Positions 16,537 through 26,434 of a DNA stretch of 64,000 nucleotides are shown here, in pieces. Within the stretch, counting starts at the first letter, position 1; every line of letters starts with the position of its first letter. A model generated the notes under the pieces. That model made no database searches and was not told the origin of the DNA. It saw only the letters and a program-made list of their open reading frames with translations. The position numbers and the translations under genes are program-made. The stretch is from an uncultured Rhizobiaceae group bacterium (GTDB taxonomy: Bacteria > Pseudomonadota > Alphaproteobacteria > Rhizobiales > Rhizobiaceae), in the NCBI GenBank assembly GCA_937930845.1, contig CALHBJ010000008.1, positions 302,762-366,761 on the forward strand, written 5' to 3'.

Positions 16537-18504
16537 TCAGTTGTTCAGTTCACGCAGCCAAGCCTGAAACATCAAAACCGTCCACAGTTCGATGGTCCAG
16601 TCCCGAATGCCGGAAAGGTGTTGGGTCCATAATTGGGCAACTGGTTCGGGATTGAGATAGCCTTCCTGATGCATTTTGATTGGATCCAGCAAATCCTCTG
16701 CCCATTCTCTCAAATCCGTACGCAACCATTTACCAATGGGAATGGCAAAGCCTGCTTTGGGGCGCTCGATCAGGGCGCGGGGGACATGTTCGTCCAGCAG
16801 ATGCCTTAGAGGCAGTTTCCCCACCCCATCACGCAACTTCATTTCAATGGGCATACGCCAAGCCACTTCTGCAACATGGTGATCAAGAAAAGGAACCCGC
16901 GTTTCAAGGCTCGTGGCCATGGCAGCACGGTCGACCTTCACCAGGATGTCGTCGGGCAGATAGGACAGCGTGTCCAATGCCATCATACGGTGTTCAGGTG
17001 ACTCAAACGCGGTTTGGAAAGTCAATTGTTCGATGGGTGCTTCAGGTCTGTTCCCGACACACATGGGCAATTCCCCGGCACCCCATTTAACAACCGTTGT
17101 ATGATAGAGATCATCTATTGAATTCATGTCGGCCAATCGATGCCCAAACCGATGAAGCTTATCGCCGAGTTGTGATACGCGCCGTGACAGGCCGGTGGCA
17201 TTGGCAATCGCATCCCACCGTTCCGCGCTCAGCAATTGCACTCCTGCACCGGCAAGTTTTCTGGCGAATGGCGGGATCGACCTGGTCTTGTTCCAAAGTG
17301 CCGGCCCCATGTGATAGCGGTTGTATCCGGCAAACAATTCGTCGCCAGCATCACCGGACAATGCAACCGTGACATGCTTACGGGCCATCCGGCACACAAT
17401 GCTTGTGGGAATCTGCGAGCTGTCAGCAAAGGGCTCATCATACATGGCGGGAAGGTCCGGCACGATGGCCTGAGTCTGCGCTGCGGATACCATAACTTCG
17501 GTGTGGTTGGTGCCCAAATGGCTTGCGACAGCCGCCGCATAGGGCGCTTCGTTGAAACCCGCATCTTCAAAGCCAATAGTGAATGTGTTGACGGGTTTTG
17601 ACGAGACTTTCTGCATCAGCGCCACAATAAGAGACGAATCGACGCCGCCTGAAAGAAAAGCGCCCACCGGCACATCGGCAATAAGCTGACGGGCCACTGA
17701 AGCTTGCAAGGCCTGCCGCAACTGATCCGTTGCTTCAGCCTCGGTTGAATAGGACCTGCGGGCCGCTTCAACCGACAAATCCTCAAAGCGCCAGTAGGCT
17801 TGGCTTTGCCAATCGGCACCGGATTTTAGATTTCCACTATCAAAAGTGGCGATTGAACCGGGCTGAAGCTTGCAAATATTTTCGTAGATCGAATAGGGTG
17901 CTGGCACGTGACAGTACCGCAGATAAAGCGCCAGCGCGTTCCGGTCGATGGCATTGTCAAAGGCTGGATGGGCGCGCAGCGATTTAAGCTCTGATCCAAA
18001 AACCAGATGGCTCTTATCAGGCCCACCGGCCCAACCCACATAAAGCGGCTTCTCGCCAAACCGATCACGCGCCAGATGGAGCTGGCGCTCCTTCTTGTCC
18101 CAAAGCGCCAACGCAAACATGCCTGTCGCGCGCTGCAACGCCTTGACCAACCCCCAGGCTTCGATTGCCTCAAGCAGGGTTTCCGTGTCGGACGTGCCCC
18201 GCCAGGCGATTGCAGCGCCTCGCTCACTCTCCAGCTGCTCTCGTAGTTCGTGATGATTGTAGATCTCGCCATTAAAAACAATGACAAAGCGGTCCCGGTG
18301 GGAGTGCATCGGCTGCAGACCGGCTTGGGAAAGATCGACAATCGCCAGACGTCGCTGGCCAAGGGCAAGACCGTTTCCTTCATCAACCCAGCAATGCCCG
18401 GCATCCGGTCCGCGATGGACCAGCGTCTGATTCATATGGGCCACGACCGAAGAAAGCCCGTCGCCAGGCGCAGAGGCCGACCATGTTCCCGTTATTCCGC
18501 ACAT
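16537..18504 (-). CDS. asnB: Asparagine synthetase (glutamine-hydrolysing) homologue in polysaccharide locus
   Basis: A 655-aa class II glutamine amidotransferase/ATP-pyrophosphatase. Start 18504 places Cys2 (MCGITG) as the N-terminal nucleophile; the in-frame ATG at 18519 would block it. The glutaminase domain covers about 1-210 (LVHRGPD, NGEIYNHHEL, GTSDTE). The synthetase P-loop is FLSGGVDSSLI, with GDAGDELFAGY in the active site. Homologues inside O-antigen and capsule clusters amidate uronic-acid carboxyls rather than aspartate. Here that is plausible because the cluster encodes a UDP-HexNAc dehydrogenase and a glucuronate epimerase. A housekeeping asparagine synthetase cannot be excluded. 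Confidence 0.9.
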   Translation of the reverse strand: MCGITGTWSASAPGDGLSSVVAHMNQTLVHRGPDAGHCWVDEGNGLALGQRRLAIVDLSQAGLQPMHSHRDRFVIVFNGEIYNHHELREQLESERGAAIAWRGTSDTETLLEAIEAWGLVKALQRATGMFALALWDKKERQLHLARDRFGEKPLYVGWAGGPDKSHLVFGSELKSLRAHPAFDNAIDRNALALYLRYCHVPAPYSIYENICKLQPGSIATFDSGNLKSGADWQSQAYWRFEDLSVEAARRSYSTEAEATDQLRQALQASVARQLIADVPVGAFLSGGVDSSLIVALMQKVSSKPVNTFTIGFEDAGFNEAPYAAAVASHLGTNHTEVMVSAAQTQAIVPDLPAMYDEPFADSSQIPTSIVCRMARKHVTVALSGDAGDELFAGYNRYHMGPALWNKTRSIPPFARKLAGAGVQLLSAERWDAIANATGLSRRVSQLGDKLHRFGHRLADMNSIDDLYHTTVVKWGAGELPMCVGNRPEAPIEQLTFQTAFESPEHRMMALDTLSYLPDDILVKVDRAAMATSLETRVPFLDHHVAEVAWRMPIEMKLRDGVGKLPLRHLLDEHVPRALIERPKAGFAIPIGKWLRTDLREWAEDLLDPIKMHQEGYLNPEPVAQLWTQHLSGIRDWTIELWTVLMFQAWLRELNN

Positions 18505-18639
18505 ATACGAACTTTCCAAGCTAAATCAAAAATTTTCCTGCCACTTAGACACCCGGCCCTACGCAACAAAAAATTTTAGACCGAGCCGAGCCTATGCGAT
18601 ATTATGAAATGTACAGATCATAGCCTTCCCAGCTGCACA

Positions 18640-19536
18640 TCAAGAAAGGGAAGCCGCACCGGTAGTGGAGGCTGGTTTTCGACCAAAGAAGATGTCCGAT
18701 ATAAGACGTTCCTCTTCGAGACTTGAAAATTTTCCGTGTCCTTGATTGTGGCAATGCGTCAATTCACCGATATAAACTCGGCCTTCAACGATATAGAAAT
18801 CAACCCGCACCGACGAAAAGTGCGCAGCACATTTTCGGGCAATCCCCAGCATTTCCTCCAGTGCAAGAGGTGCTGGCTCCAGTTCCGCTCTTGGATACCC
18901 GTTATATACAACATCTATTTTTTTCCATGCCGGCGAATAGATATTCTGTTTTCTGACCGCCAATCCATCTGAGATAACTTTAATAAATCTTGGCTCTCCG
19001 TGATAACAAAATACTTTGTAATCCTTGATCGATGCTCCAAAATCTAAAACCTCCTCTGCAATTATCCGCTTCAAAAGGTTTTTATAATTCTTTTCGCGAC
19101 TGTTGTCGTAAATATCCAATTGAAATGATTCGCTCCAAAACTGATCAAATTCCTTCGTATATTCATAGTTCTCACTACTTAGGAAATATACCAAGCCTGA
19201 GCCGTGAGACGGTTTAAGGACACATGGCTTAGGGAGATCTTTGACTGAATCGCGGTCTTGCTCAGTCAACAAACCAAGCGTCAGCGGCGCTAAATCTTTG
19301 CCGAGAATACCTTTCAAAAATATCTTAGCATTGAACTTATCTGACGTGAAAATTCGTGAAGGGTCGTTAAAATTGTCACCTGTTTTTAGAAAGAAATAGT
19401 AGTCGTTGAACAATCCGCTGCTGCGTCGTGGTATTCTCCTATGTGCGTAGATGAACATGATGGTCAAAAACACCGCATCTCCCCATTTGTTTTTGGGCAA
19501 GACTGCCGTCAACAATTTTCTTATCAAACGCTTCAT
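18640..19536 (-). CDS. TupA-like ATP-grasp enzyme
   Basis: A 298-aa protein of the TupA-like ATP-grasp family. The family pattern is the N-terminal KNKWGDAVFLTIMFIYAHRRIP, CVLKPSHGSGLVYFLSS for the nucleotide lid, the conserved IAEEVLDFGASIKDYKVFCYHGEPRFIKV, and the metal/phosphate end VRVDFYIVEGRVYIGELTHCHNQGHGKF. TupA takes part in making teichuronopeptide, where an amino acid is amide-linked to a uronic acid. Related genes are frequent in capsule loci. Likely activity here: ATP-dependent amide formation between a uronic-acid residue and an amino acid or amine. Substrate is inferred. Codon usage is AT-richer than in flanking glycosyltransferase genes. Confidence 0.82.
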   Translation of the reverse strand: MKRLIRKLLTAVLPKNKWGDAVFLTIMFIYAHRRIPRRSSGLFNDYYFFLKTGDNFNDPSRIFTSDKFNAKIFLKGILGKDLAPLTLGLLTEQDRDSVKDLPKPCVLKPSHGSGLVYFLSSENYEYTKEFDQFWSESFQLDIYDNSREKNYKNLLKRIIAEEVLDFGASIKDYKVFCYHGEPRFIKVISDGLAVRKQNIYSPAWKKIDVVYNGYPRAELEPAPLALEEMLGIARKCAAHFSSVRVDFYIVEGRVYIGELTHCHNQGHGKFSSLEEERLISDIFFGRKPASTTGAASLS

Positions 19537-19654
19537 TTGATTTCATCCTTGTCCAGTTCGAATGATTTGATCATATTGGCAATATTGGGGGAAAATCGTT
19601 TTGGGCCAGGAACGGTTGGCTCAAAAATAGCGATATCTGAAAAACTCCAACACC

Positions 19655-20800
19655 CTAGATTCGCGCTGGCTTGTTCCAGAGTGCAAGATACTGGAGAGCT
19701 GCAGATTTCGGATTAAATTCGGCAGCTCTCGCTTTTAGAGCCTCGGCATCGTGGTCGCCGTCGAGCGAAGTAATGACGGCAGAAGCCAATGCATCTTTGT
19801 CTCTAACTGGCACTAGGATTCCAAAACGACCATCCTCAAGGATCTCCGCTGGACCGGACGGGCAATCGGTGGACACAACCGGTACGCCGCAAGACAGAGC
19901 TTCTGTAATGACATTGCCCAGCCCTTCAAAATCAGACGACAGCACAAAGAGGTCGGCTTTCAAAAGATAGGGGTAAGGATCTGATCGGATACCCGGCATA
20001 CGAACAACTGTCTTAAGACCCGTTTCCTCAACTTGGCACTCGAGCTCCCTACGAAGCGGCCCATCACCCAGAATCAACAAACGAATATCACGGTGTTCCT
20101 TTACCAATTTCATCGAATCTAGCATAAGCTTTTGATTTTTCTGTGCTTTTAATTTCCCAATCGTTACTATTTTATGATCCCCGCTATGCCACCACTTCAG
20201 CAAACCATCATCTGCAAATTCTTGATAGGATAGTGCACGGTCGCGTATGGGGTTGTATATCACCGAAATTTTGCGCACAGGAATACTGACGCATTTCGTT
20301 AAACTTTCCGCAACACCTTTAGACACTGCAACTACCGCGTCTGACCGCGAATAGATGAATCTTGCCAAGTGTTTGTTGAAAAACTTCGCCATCCCACTGT
20401 GCTTTGTCGCATAGCGGAAATCGATATGTTCACTGACAACAATTCTAGCATTCCGTGCACCGACTAGCTGAGAAAAAATACAAATAATTGTCAGAGGCCA
20501 CATTGCTGCAAGAATAAAGTCAGGCTTCGCCAAACGAAAATAGCGCACCAGTGGGACTACACTTTTTATCAGCCTATCCTGGCCGAGACACACAAGTGTT
20601 GCACCTTCTGGAGGTTGCAGATCATCTGTTCCCGGAGGGTGAATTGTTACTAACTCAACTGCGTATCCTAATGCCAAGAATTCTTCGGCCAGCTGCCAAT
20701 TGCTCAACTCGGCTCCCCCAACTTCCAAACTTGGAAGCACGATTGAAATAAGCCGCTTACGTTTCAGCTTCGCCTCCTTGTTGTGATCCAACGAATTCAT
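19655..20800 (-). CDS. GT4-type glycosyltransferase
   Basis: A 381-aa GT-B enzyme with N-terminal ISIVLPSLEVGGAELSNWQLA, the VAVSKGVAESLTK and VIYNPI segments, second-domain start HKIVTIGKLKAQKNQKLMLDS, and donor site DFEGLGNVITEALSCGVPVVSTD with the EGLGNVITEAL version of the EX7E motif. It is a typical capsule/O-antigen retaining glycosyltransferase; sugar specificity is unknown. Immediately upstream (20867-21294) lies a decayed paralogue of the same type, pointing to duplication and loss or to partial replacement of glycosyltransferases in the locus. Confidence 0.9.
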   Translation of the reverse strand: MNSLDHNKEAKLKRKRLISIVLPSLEVGGAELSNWQLAEEFLALGYAVELVTIHPPGTDDLQPPEGATLVCLGQDRLIKSVVPLVRYFRLAKPDFILAAMWPLTIICIFSQLVGARNARIVVSEHIDFRYATKHSGMAKFFNKHLARFIYSRSDAVVAVSKGVAESLTKCVSIPVRKISVIYNPIRDRALSYQEFADDGLLKWWHSGDHKIVTIGKLKAQKNQKLMLDSMKLVKEHRDIRLLILGDGPLRRELECQVEETGLKTVVRMPGIRSDPYPYLLKADLFVLSSDFEGLGNVITEALSCGVPVVSTDCPSGPAEILEDGRFGILVPVRDKDALASAVITSLDGDHDAEALKARAAEFNPKSAALQYLALWNKPARI

Positions 20801-20866
20801 AATGCAATTGCCTCTTTCGCTTTATTTGCTACTTCATCGCGGGTGATGCGGTTTTTGAATTCCAAT

Positions 20867-21294
20867 TCAATCGCCAATTCGCAGGAACAGGCATGATGCC
20901 CTGGCTATAGTGGCCCTTGGCATCACGTTGGGATGATACACTACCTCAAATTTGTTGCGGTCCAACTTGGACAATTTCGCCTGATGATCAGCAACACCCA
21001 TGGAAACGCCGATTCTTATATCTGCAAACTGATATGCCTGTCATTCTGATTCGAAGAACACAATTGCGCAGGTATCGCGACACCGCAAAGGGCACCTTCA
21101 ACAAACGCTCTACGTTCAGACAATACATCTGTCCTATACCGCGGGCTTCCTCAAGCAATTTGCAAGCTTCATGCATCACGACGAAATCGATTGAAATCCC
21201 TCATGAAATGAGTTCACGGATAAATTTCCAGGCTAACACGCTCCGCACCGCCACCGGCAAGATTTGGCAGGATAAGGGCAATTTTCTTTTTCAT
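20867..21294 (-). pseudogene. Decayed GT4 glycosyltransferase remnant
   Basis: Reading leftward from ATG 21294 gives a perfect GT4 N-terminus, KKIALILPNLAGGGAERV, followed within a few codons by a frameshift and a TGA. In a second frame it continues as KFIRELIS, stop, GISIDFVVMHEACKLLEEARG, then VERLLKVPFAVSRYL. In a third frame it reads GVADHQAKLSKLDRNKFEVVYHPN, which matches the central GVADDLA...VIYNP region of the family. Large central and C-terminal parts are missing. So at least two frameshifts, one nonsense codon and deletions separate the pieces. It fills what would otherwise be a 627-bp gap between two leftward genes. Confidence 0.8.
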
Positions 21295-21427
21295 TTTATA
21301 TTCGATTTCGAACTTACAGTCCGCACTCGATCTCCGTAGTGAGCGGAAAATGCCCCCATCATCTGATTTTACTCACGTGGGCAAAACCGTGAAGTCTTAA
21401 TGCATTGGTTTTCTAGTTCATGAGAAT

Positions 21428-22336
21428 TCAGCTGATCGCAGACTTAGCCTTTGCCACTATTTCCTCATGCGAGGTCTGATCATCTAAATTTAGGAAAGCA
21501 GCCAGCTTTGTAGGGCAAACCAAATAGTTGCCCGGATTTTCACCCAGTTTAGTGACAGACGCTAAACCAACTTTTTCGTCAATCATAAAGAATTGGTAGC
21601 TGTCATCGAAAAACTCAGACACCTGGTCACCCAGTTTTGTATCCAGAACTTCAATCAAAAACGCTGGTTTCTTTCCCTGTATCAATGCCCCCAAACCAGC
21701 CAATACCTGTGCTTCATGTTTCTCCGCGTCCAACTTGATTAGATCAAGGGTTTCCAGCCTTCTTTCATTGAAATAATCATCTCCCCGTATGATCGGTACA
21801 TTCACAGTTCGTACCGTATTGTCCCCTGCCAACATGTCAGGATTGAGTGACGCTGAGTAGGCATGTTCGGTTTCTGGTTCATGCAATTGAGCACTGCCCG
21901 ACTGATCAGAAATTCCAGCTCGCACAATCGATACATCAAACCCATTCAATGCATTATTTTGTCGCAATCTATCCGCAATCCTTTCAACTGGTTCAAATGC
22001 GTGTACATCACTGTTTGGGTTAACCGATTTGGCGGTCAAAGAATAAACGCCAGTATTGGCTCCAATGTCCCAAATAACATCCGATTGAGCAGCCAATAAC
22101 GTCCACAACCAGAGTGATGTTGCTTCCCATCGGTTTCCAAAGCCTGCCCAAAACAGATCGTTCTCCACCTGGTACCCGTAGTGGTGGATACCGAACTGAG
22201 CCTGATCATGGACCTCAATTGTTATGTCACCTTCAAAATGCAGGTGCTGGTAGATTGATCGCGGAATCGCAAAAAAATTTTGAGAACGCAGCCAAGGAAA
22301 CATCGGCTGTGCCAATTGTCTAAGTTTATCTTTCAT
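21428..22336 (-). CDS. FkbM-family methyltransferase
   Basis: A 302-aa SAM-dependent methyltransferase of the FkbM family. Motif I is VIWDIGANTGVYSLTA (about residues 88-103), motif II is HAFEPVERIADRL, and the family core is DLIKLDAEKHEAQVLAG followed by PAFLIEVLD. FkbM members O-methylate sugars and other hydroxyls, and capsule-locus members decorate the glycan. It precedes the glycosyltransferase pseudogene and follows the flippase gene in the same direction. Substrate unknown. Confidence 0.88.
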   Translation of the reverse strand: MKDKLRQLAQPMFPWLRSQNFFAIPRSIYQHLHFEGDITIEVHDQAQFGIHHYGYQVENDLFWAGFGNRWEATSLWLWTLLAAQSDVIWDIGANTGVYSLTAKSVNPNSDVHAFEPVERIADRLRQNNALNGFDVSIVRAGISDQSGSAQLHEPETEHAYSASLNPDMLAGDNTVRTVNVPIIRGDDYFNERRLETLDLIKLDAEKHEAQVLAGLGALIQGKKPAFLIEVLDTKLGDQVSEFFDDSYQFFMIDEKVGLASVTKLGENPGNYLVCPTKLAAFLNLDDQTSHEEIVAKAKSAIS

Positions 22337-22465
22337 AAATCCGTTCTCGCAATCGGGCCTTTATGACAGATCGTAAATCTATCACATCTTAGATATCAAT
22401 TAAGCCTATCAAACAATTGGGCTTTTTCAGTGGTTCAAGCTGTCTCGTTTATCGGCAATACGTCG

Positions 22466-23773
22466 TCATTTCCAGAACTTGATTACATTAACATTCAAGT
22501 GCTTATACACAAGATAGCTCATTAAGCCATTTTTCAGGATTAGACCGAGAAAAACACCAAATGCAGCACCAAGAGCTCCATGATTGGTGGCCAGTGGTAT
22601 CGATACAGTAACTTGAGCCAATACAACAGCCAGCATTATCTTTGAGGCAATTATCTGTCTTTCGGAAAATAGCAGCAAAGCTGCACAGACACCTGTTGCA
22701 GAGCTGAAAATCGCAGACCCTGACAGCACCAACAAGATCACATAGGCCTCAACAAAGTTTGGGCCAAATATGGATAAAATTTCCATCCCGAAAATTACGT
22801 AAATGGCGAAAACTGGAATAGCGCTCGCTAGCGCCAGTTGGGTGTTAATTGTGGCAATACGCTGAAGACCCAAGGTATCACCATACGCGAATGCTCTGAC
22901 GATCAGCGGGGCAGTTATTGCTGCAGTTGCGGACAATCCAAATGTTATGAATGCAGACAGGCGTGACGTAGCCGCAAACAGGCCAGCCTGCTCTGGGGTT
23001 GAAACAGCTCCTAATATGACAAGCCCAGACTGAACCAGTACTTGCTGCATAGCCGCAGCCACGAGTGCCGGCAGAGCCATCATGACCCAATCGCGTCTGG
23101 CCACTTTGGGAGGTTGCGCATTTTGGTTTACAGCGTCCGGGACGCTTAAACGGCTTAGATGGATAACCTGCAGAGTAAGGCACAGCAATGCGCAGGAAAC
23201 AATCAACACGAAGACGGCAAAAGCGTCGACGTTCCAGCCGTAAATGATCGCACAACCCAACACGGTTACGATAAGTACGGCGCGCAATAGCTGGTCATAA
23301 AATTGATAGAAGAATACTTTTTGCCATGCCCGAAATACGGCAGCAAAAATACCCATCAGGGCAGTCAAAGCAATCAACGCCGACATGAGAAGGGCAAGAC
23401 CAAGACCGATATTACTAATCGCGTTTGGGAAAAAAATAGTGATTGAGAACACAATCAAAGCACACAAAGCACTGGCAGCACCGGCAAAGAAAAGCGCAAA
23501 TTTGATAAGGTTGCGGAGCGGTTTTCTTTGGCCCTTTTCAAGATAGATCGGAGCAAACCTCAATATCGCGAAATCCATGCCTGCAGTCGCTGGAACTGCC
23601 AGGATCATGCACCATCCAAGCAGGATGGAATAAAGTCCGAATTCACTGATGCCGAGCGACCGGGACAAAAGCACATTTGTTAAAAATCCAAGTGCCATGG
23701 TAGCGGTTGCCATCACGAATGAGATGGCACCGCCACGGGCAATTATTGAACCCACGCCTTGGCCATTTTTCAC
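22466..23773 (-). CDS. Wzx-type polysaccharide flippase (MOP superfamily)
   Basis: A 435-aa polytopic membrane protein with about 12 hydrophobic segments and the N-terminal pattern GGAISFVMATATMALGFLTNVLLSRSLG typical of polysaccharide biosynthesis/Wzx flippases. It also has the ATAGMDFAILRFAP segment of that family. It would translocate the undecaprenyl-linked repeat unit across the inner membrane for the polymerase. It lies between the nucleotide-sugar dehydrogenase and the FkbM methyltransferase, all leftward. Confidence 0.9.
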   Translation of the reverse strand: MKNGQGVGSIIARGGAISFVMATATMALGFLTNVLLSRSLGISEFGLYSILLGWCMILAVPATAGMDFAILRFAPIYLEKGQRKPLRNLIKFALFFAGAASALCALIVFSITIFFPNAISNIGLGLALLMSALIALTALMGIFAAVFRAWQKVFFYQFYDQLLRAVLIVTVLGCAIIYGWNVDAFAVFVLIVSCALLCLTLQVIHLSRLSVPDAVNQNAQPPKVARRDWVMMALPALVAAAMQQVLVQSGLVILGAVSTPEQAGLFAATSRLSAFITFGLSATAAITAPLIVRAFAYGDTLGLQRIATINTQLALASAIPVFAIYVIFGMEILSIFGPNFVEAYVILLVLSGSAIFSSATGVCAALLLFSERQIIASKIMLAVVLAQVTVSIPLATNHGALGAAFGVFLGLILKNGLMSYLVYKHLNVNVIKFWK

Positions 23774-23863
23774 ACCTAGGAGGCGTGCCTTGATGTAAGA
23801 AAGCCCGGCTATTGAACTATACCGCCGCTGGGCTGTTGGCAGCAGTGGATAAGCCTGAACACA

Positions 23864-25141
23864 TCACAACCGCCCATCACTTTCGCTGCGCTCAAATGCT
23901 GATTTTACGTCGAAAAATACGGCACCATTGTTACCGTAGGTGCGGATGGTTTTGGCGCCCAGGGTTACATATTCCTTGTGACCCACAGCCAGGATGATCG
24001 CGTCATATGTGTTGGTGTCTGGCATGTTGGGCAACAGGTCTACATCATATTCAGCTTTGGCTTCATCCGGTTCCGCCCACGCATCATGGACATCCACTTT
24101 GGCATTGTAAGTTTCCAGCTCCCGGATCAGGTCAATCACTTTAGAATTGCGCAGGTCCGGGCAATTTTCCTTGAAGGTTAGACCCAACACCAAAATGCGA
24201 CTGCCTACGACAGGAAAATTTTGTTTCATCATCAATCGCGCCACACGGTCTGCCACATGGGTGGCCATGCCATCATTGATGCGGCGGCCAGCCAATATGA
24301 CTTCGGGGTGATATCCCACCTGCTGGGCCCGGTGTGTGATGTAATAGGGATCGACACCAATGCAGTGACCGCCCACAAGGCCTGGGGAGAATCTCAAGAA
24401 ATTCCACTTTGTGCCTGCCGCGTCCAAAACGTCTGACGTATCAATGTTGAGCTTTTGAAAGATGATGGACAATTCGTTCATCAAGGCGATGTTGAGATCA
24501 CGCTGGGTGTTTTCGATGACCTTGGCAGCTTCCGCCACTTCGATGGATGCCGCTTTGAACGTGCCTGCGGTAATGATCGATGCGTATAGCTGATCAATCG
24601 CCTCAGCGGCCTGTTCCGTGGAACCGCTGGTTACTTTCAAAATAGACGGCAGGCGATGTTCCTTGTCGCCGGGATTGATGCGCTCTGGACTGTAACCGGT
24701 GAAGAAATCCCGGTTGTGTTTCAAGCCAGATTCGCGTTCAAGAATGGGTACGCAGACCTCATTGGTGCAACCGGGAAATACGGTTGATTCATAAATGACG
24801 ACATCCCCATGGCTCAGGGCCTTCCCCACCGTCTGCGAAGACTTGACCAGCGGGCTGAGGTCGGGGCGATTGGCATCGTCCACCGGGGTGGGAACCGTGA
24901 CAATGAATATGCCGCAATCGGAAAGGTTGGCCGGGTCATGGCTCAGGGTGAGGTGATGCGCCTGGGCCAGTTCTTCCGCATCGATTTCCCGGGTGCCATC
25001 ATGGCCCGCCTGCAATTGGGTAATACGTTCCTGCTTGATATCAAATCCCAATACCGGGCGGTGTTTGGCAAATTCAACTGCCAGCGGAAGACCCACATAC
25101 CCAAGGCCGATAACAGCAATTTTTTGCCCATCAAGATTCAT
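23864..25141 (-). CDS. UDP-N-acetylhexosamine 6-dehydrogenase (TviB/WbpO-like)
   Basis: A 425-aa UDP-glucose/GDP-mannose dehydrogenase-family enzyme. It has the NAD-binding IAVIGLGYVGLPLAVEFA at the N-terminus, YESTVFPGCTNEVC, and the catalytic-cysteine region GLVGGHCIGVDPYYITHRAQ. The C-terminal UDP-binding domain carries LGLTFKENCPDLRNSK. The VDPYYITHRAQ variant is typical of TviB/WbpO enzymes that oxidise UDP-GalNAc or UDP-GlcNAc to the uronic acid. The product would feed N-acetylhexosaminuronic acid into the polymer, a likely substrate for the amidating enzymes nearby. Its first codons overlap the end of the VanZ-like gene by 11 bp. Confidence 0.9.
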   Translation of the reverse strand: MNLDGQKIAVIGLGYVGLPLAVEFAKHRPVLGFDIKQERITQLQAGHDGTREIDAEELAQAHHLTLSHDPANLSDCGIFIVTVPTPVDDANRPDLSPLVKSSQTVGKALSHGDVVIYESTVFPGCTNEVCVPILERESGLKHNRDFFTGYSPERINPGDKEHRLPSILKVTSGSTEQAAEAIDQLYASIITAGTFKAASIEVAEAAKVIENTQRDLNIALMNELSIIFQKLNIDTSDVLDAAGTKWNFLRFSPGLVGGHCIGVDPYYITHRAQQVGYHPEVILAGRRINDGMATHVADRVARLMMKQNFPVVGSRILVLGLTFKENCPDLRNSKVIDLIRELETYNAKVDVHDAWAEPDEAKAEYDVDLLPNMPDTNTYDAIILAVGHKEYVTLGAKTIRTYGNNGAVFFDVKSAFERSESDGRL

Positions 25142-25526
25142 TTTTTCGCCCGCTCAATTTTCTAAAAACGCCCAGCTTTTCCAGCACCCAGCCAGCCAGA
25201 CTGCCCATGCCTATTCCAACAAACCCCGCAAACACATCCTGCAGACTTGGTGTTCTTGCCGGCATAAAATATTGCCGCAATTCGATCGCCAATACGGCGC
25301 AAATCATCAAAATAATCCAGGCTGGTTTCCGCTGCGAATCAACCATCAGCAAAACCGCCAATGTGGCGAATGCACCGGCATGTAGCAGCAGATCATAATA
25401 GGCGTCCACCCATGGATGATAGGGTAATGGTGCGCTCGACAGACCACCATAGAACAACGTGGCACCTGCCGCGCCCAGTAGCAGGGCCCAACGCACCACG
25501 TTGAATATTGTGATTTGGTTGGTCAC
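25131..25526 (-). CDS. VanZ-like small membrane protein
   Basis: A 131-aa membrane protein with four hydrophobic stretches and VanZ-like features: DLLLHAGAFATLAVLLM, an internal LAIELRQYFMPARTPSLQDVFAGFVGIGMG, and a C-terminal basic tail. The long frame starts at ATG 25682, deep inside rmlD. The GTG at 25526 instead overlaps the rmlD stop as GTGA, a typical translational-coupling junction, and begins right before the first membrane segment, so that start is chosen. VanZ-like proteins recur next to exopolysaccharide genes, but their role there is unknown. Confidence 0.75.
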   Translation of the reverse strand: MTNQITIFNVVRWALLLGAAGATLFYGGLSSAPLPYHPWVDAYYDLLLHAGAFATLAVLLMVDSQRKPAWIILMICAVLAIELRQYFMPARTPSLQDVFAGFVGIGMGSLAGWVLEKLGVFRKLSGRKNES

Positions 25527-26434
25527 GCGGCCGATCCCCCGCCCTGATCTGTTGTTTGCATCAGGTGATGGATTGTTTGTTGCAGGCTTTCTTCCCAGGC
25601 TGGCATTTGCATGCCGAAATCCCACTGGAATTTGCTGCAATCCAGTCTCGAATTCGCTGGGCGTACCGCTTTGGTCGGCCACTCACTTGATGGAATGCCG
25701 CGAACAGTCACCGGCTTATTGCCAGCCACCTGAGCCATTGAAAAGACACGACGGGCAAAATCTGCCCAGCTCGTGTTACCAGCGCCCGCACAATGGTAAA
25801 TTTGTGCTGTGGGAGACAGGCGCCCGGCATCCCAGTGATCAACTATGCACAAGATGGCGTCAGCCAAATCAAGCGATGATGTGGGATTGCCAAACTGATC
25901 CTCGACGACATTGAATTCATCGCGGGTTTCACCAAGTTTCAGCATGGTCTTTACAAAATTGCTGCCATAGGGGCCGTAAACCCATGCCGTGCGCAGAATT
26001 ACAAAATCGTCAAACACCGATCCAATCCGCTGTTCTCCAAGAAGCTTTGAACGCCCATAGACGCCTTGCGGATTGGTCGCATCGGATTCGATATAGGCGG
26101 CTTCTTTGAGGCCATCATAAACGTAGTCTGTCGACACGTGGATCAACCGGGCCCCAATTTTGCTGGCGGATTTTGCCAGTTGAAAAGGCACTTCCGAATT
26201 CATCAGAAAAGCAGCTTCAGCTTGATCTTCTGCCGCGTCCACCGCCGTCCACGCAGCCGCATTGATGATGAGTTGCGGTGACTGCGAACACACCCAGTCT
26301 TCGATTTGGTCCACATGGTTGAGATCAAAGGTTTCGCGCCCTGCGAATATGAACTCATGTTCGTCACTAGCATCGCACCGTTGTGCAATGGAGCGGGCCA
26401 ATTGGCCAGATTTTCCAGTAACCAGAATTTTCAC
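25523..26434 (-). CDS. rmlD: dTDP-4-dehydrorhamnose reductase
   Basis: A 303-aa short-chain dehydrogenase: [15 protein letters not shown] at the N-terminus, the RmlD signature [27 protein letters not shown] and the catalytic YGRSKLLGE. It performs the last step to dTDP-L-rhamnose using NAD(P)H. It overlaps rmlB by 4 bp (ATGA), and the VanZ-like gene overlaps its own stop (GTGA), so translation is coupled along the block. The gene order is rmlA-rmlC-rmlB-rmlD. Confidence 0.95.
   Translation of the reverse strand: MKILVTGKSGQLARSIAQRCDASDEHEFIFAGRETFDLNHVDQIEDWVCSQSPQLIINAAAWTAVDAAEDQAEAAFLMNSEVPFQLAKSASKIGARLIHVSTDYVYDGLKEAAYIESDATNPQGVYGRSKLLGEQRIGSVFDDFVILRTAWVYGPYGSNFVKTMLKLGETRDEFNVVEDQFGNPTSSLDLADAILCIVDHWDAGRLSPTAQIYHCAGAGNTSWADFARRVFSMAQVAGNKPVTVRGIPSSEWPTKAVRPANSRLDCSKFQWDFGMQMPAWEESLQQTIHHLMQTTDQGGGSAA

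Noticed and set aside
20917..21339. 140-codon rightward frame in the gap between glycosyltransferase and FkbM genes
   Set aside because: The other strand carries a decayed glycosyltransferase with recognisable motifs; this frame is its shadow.
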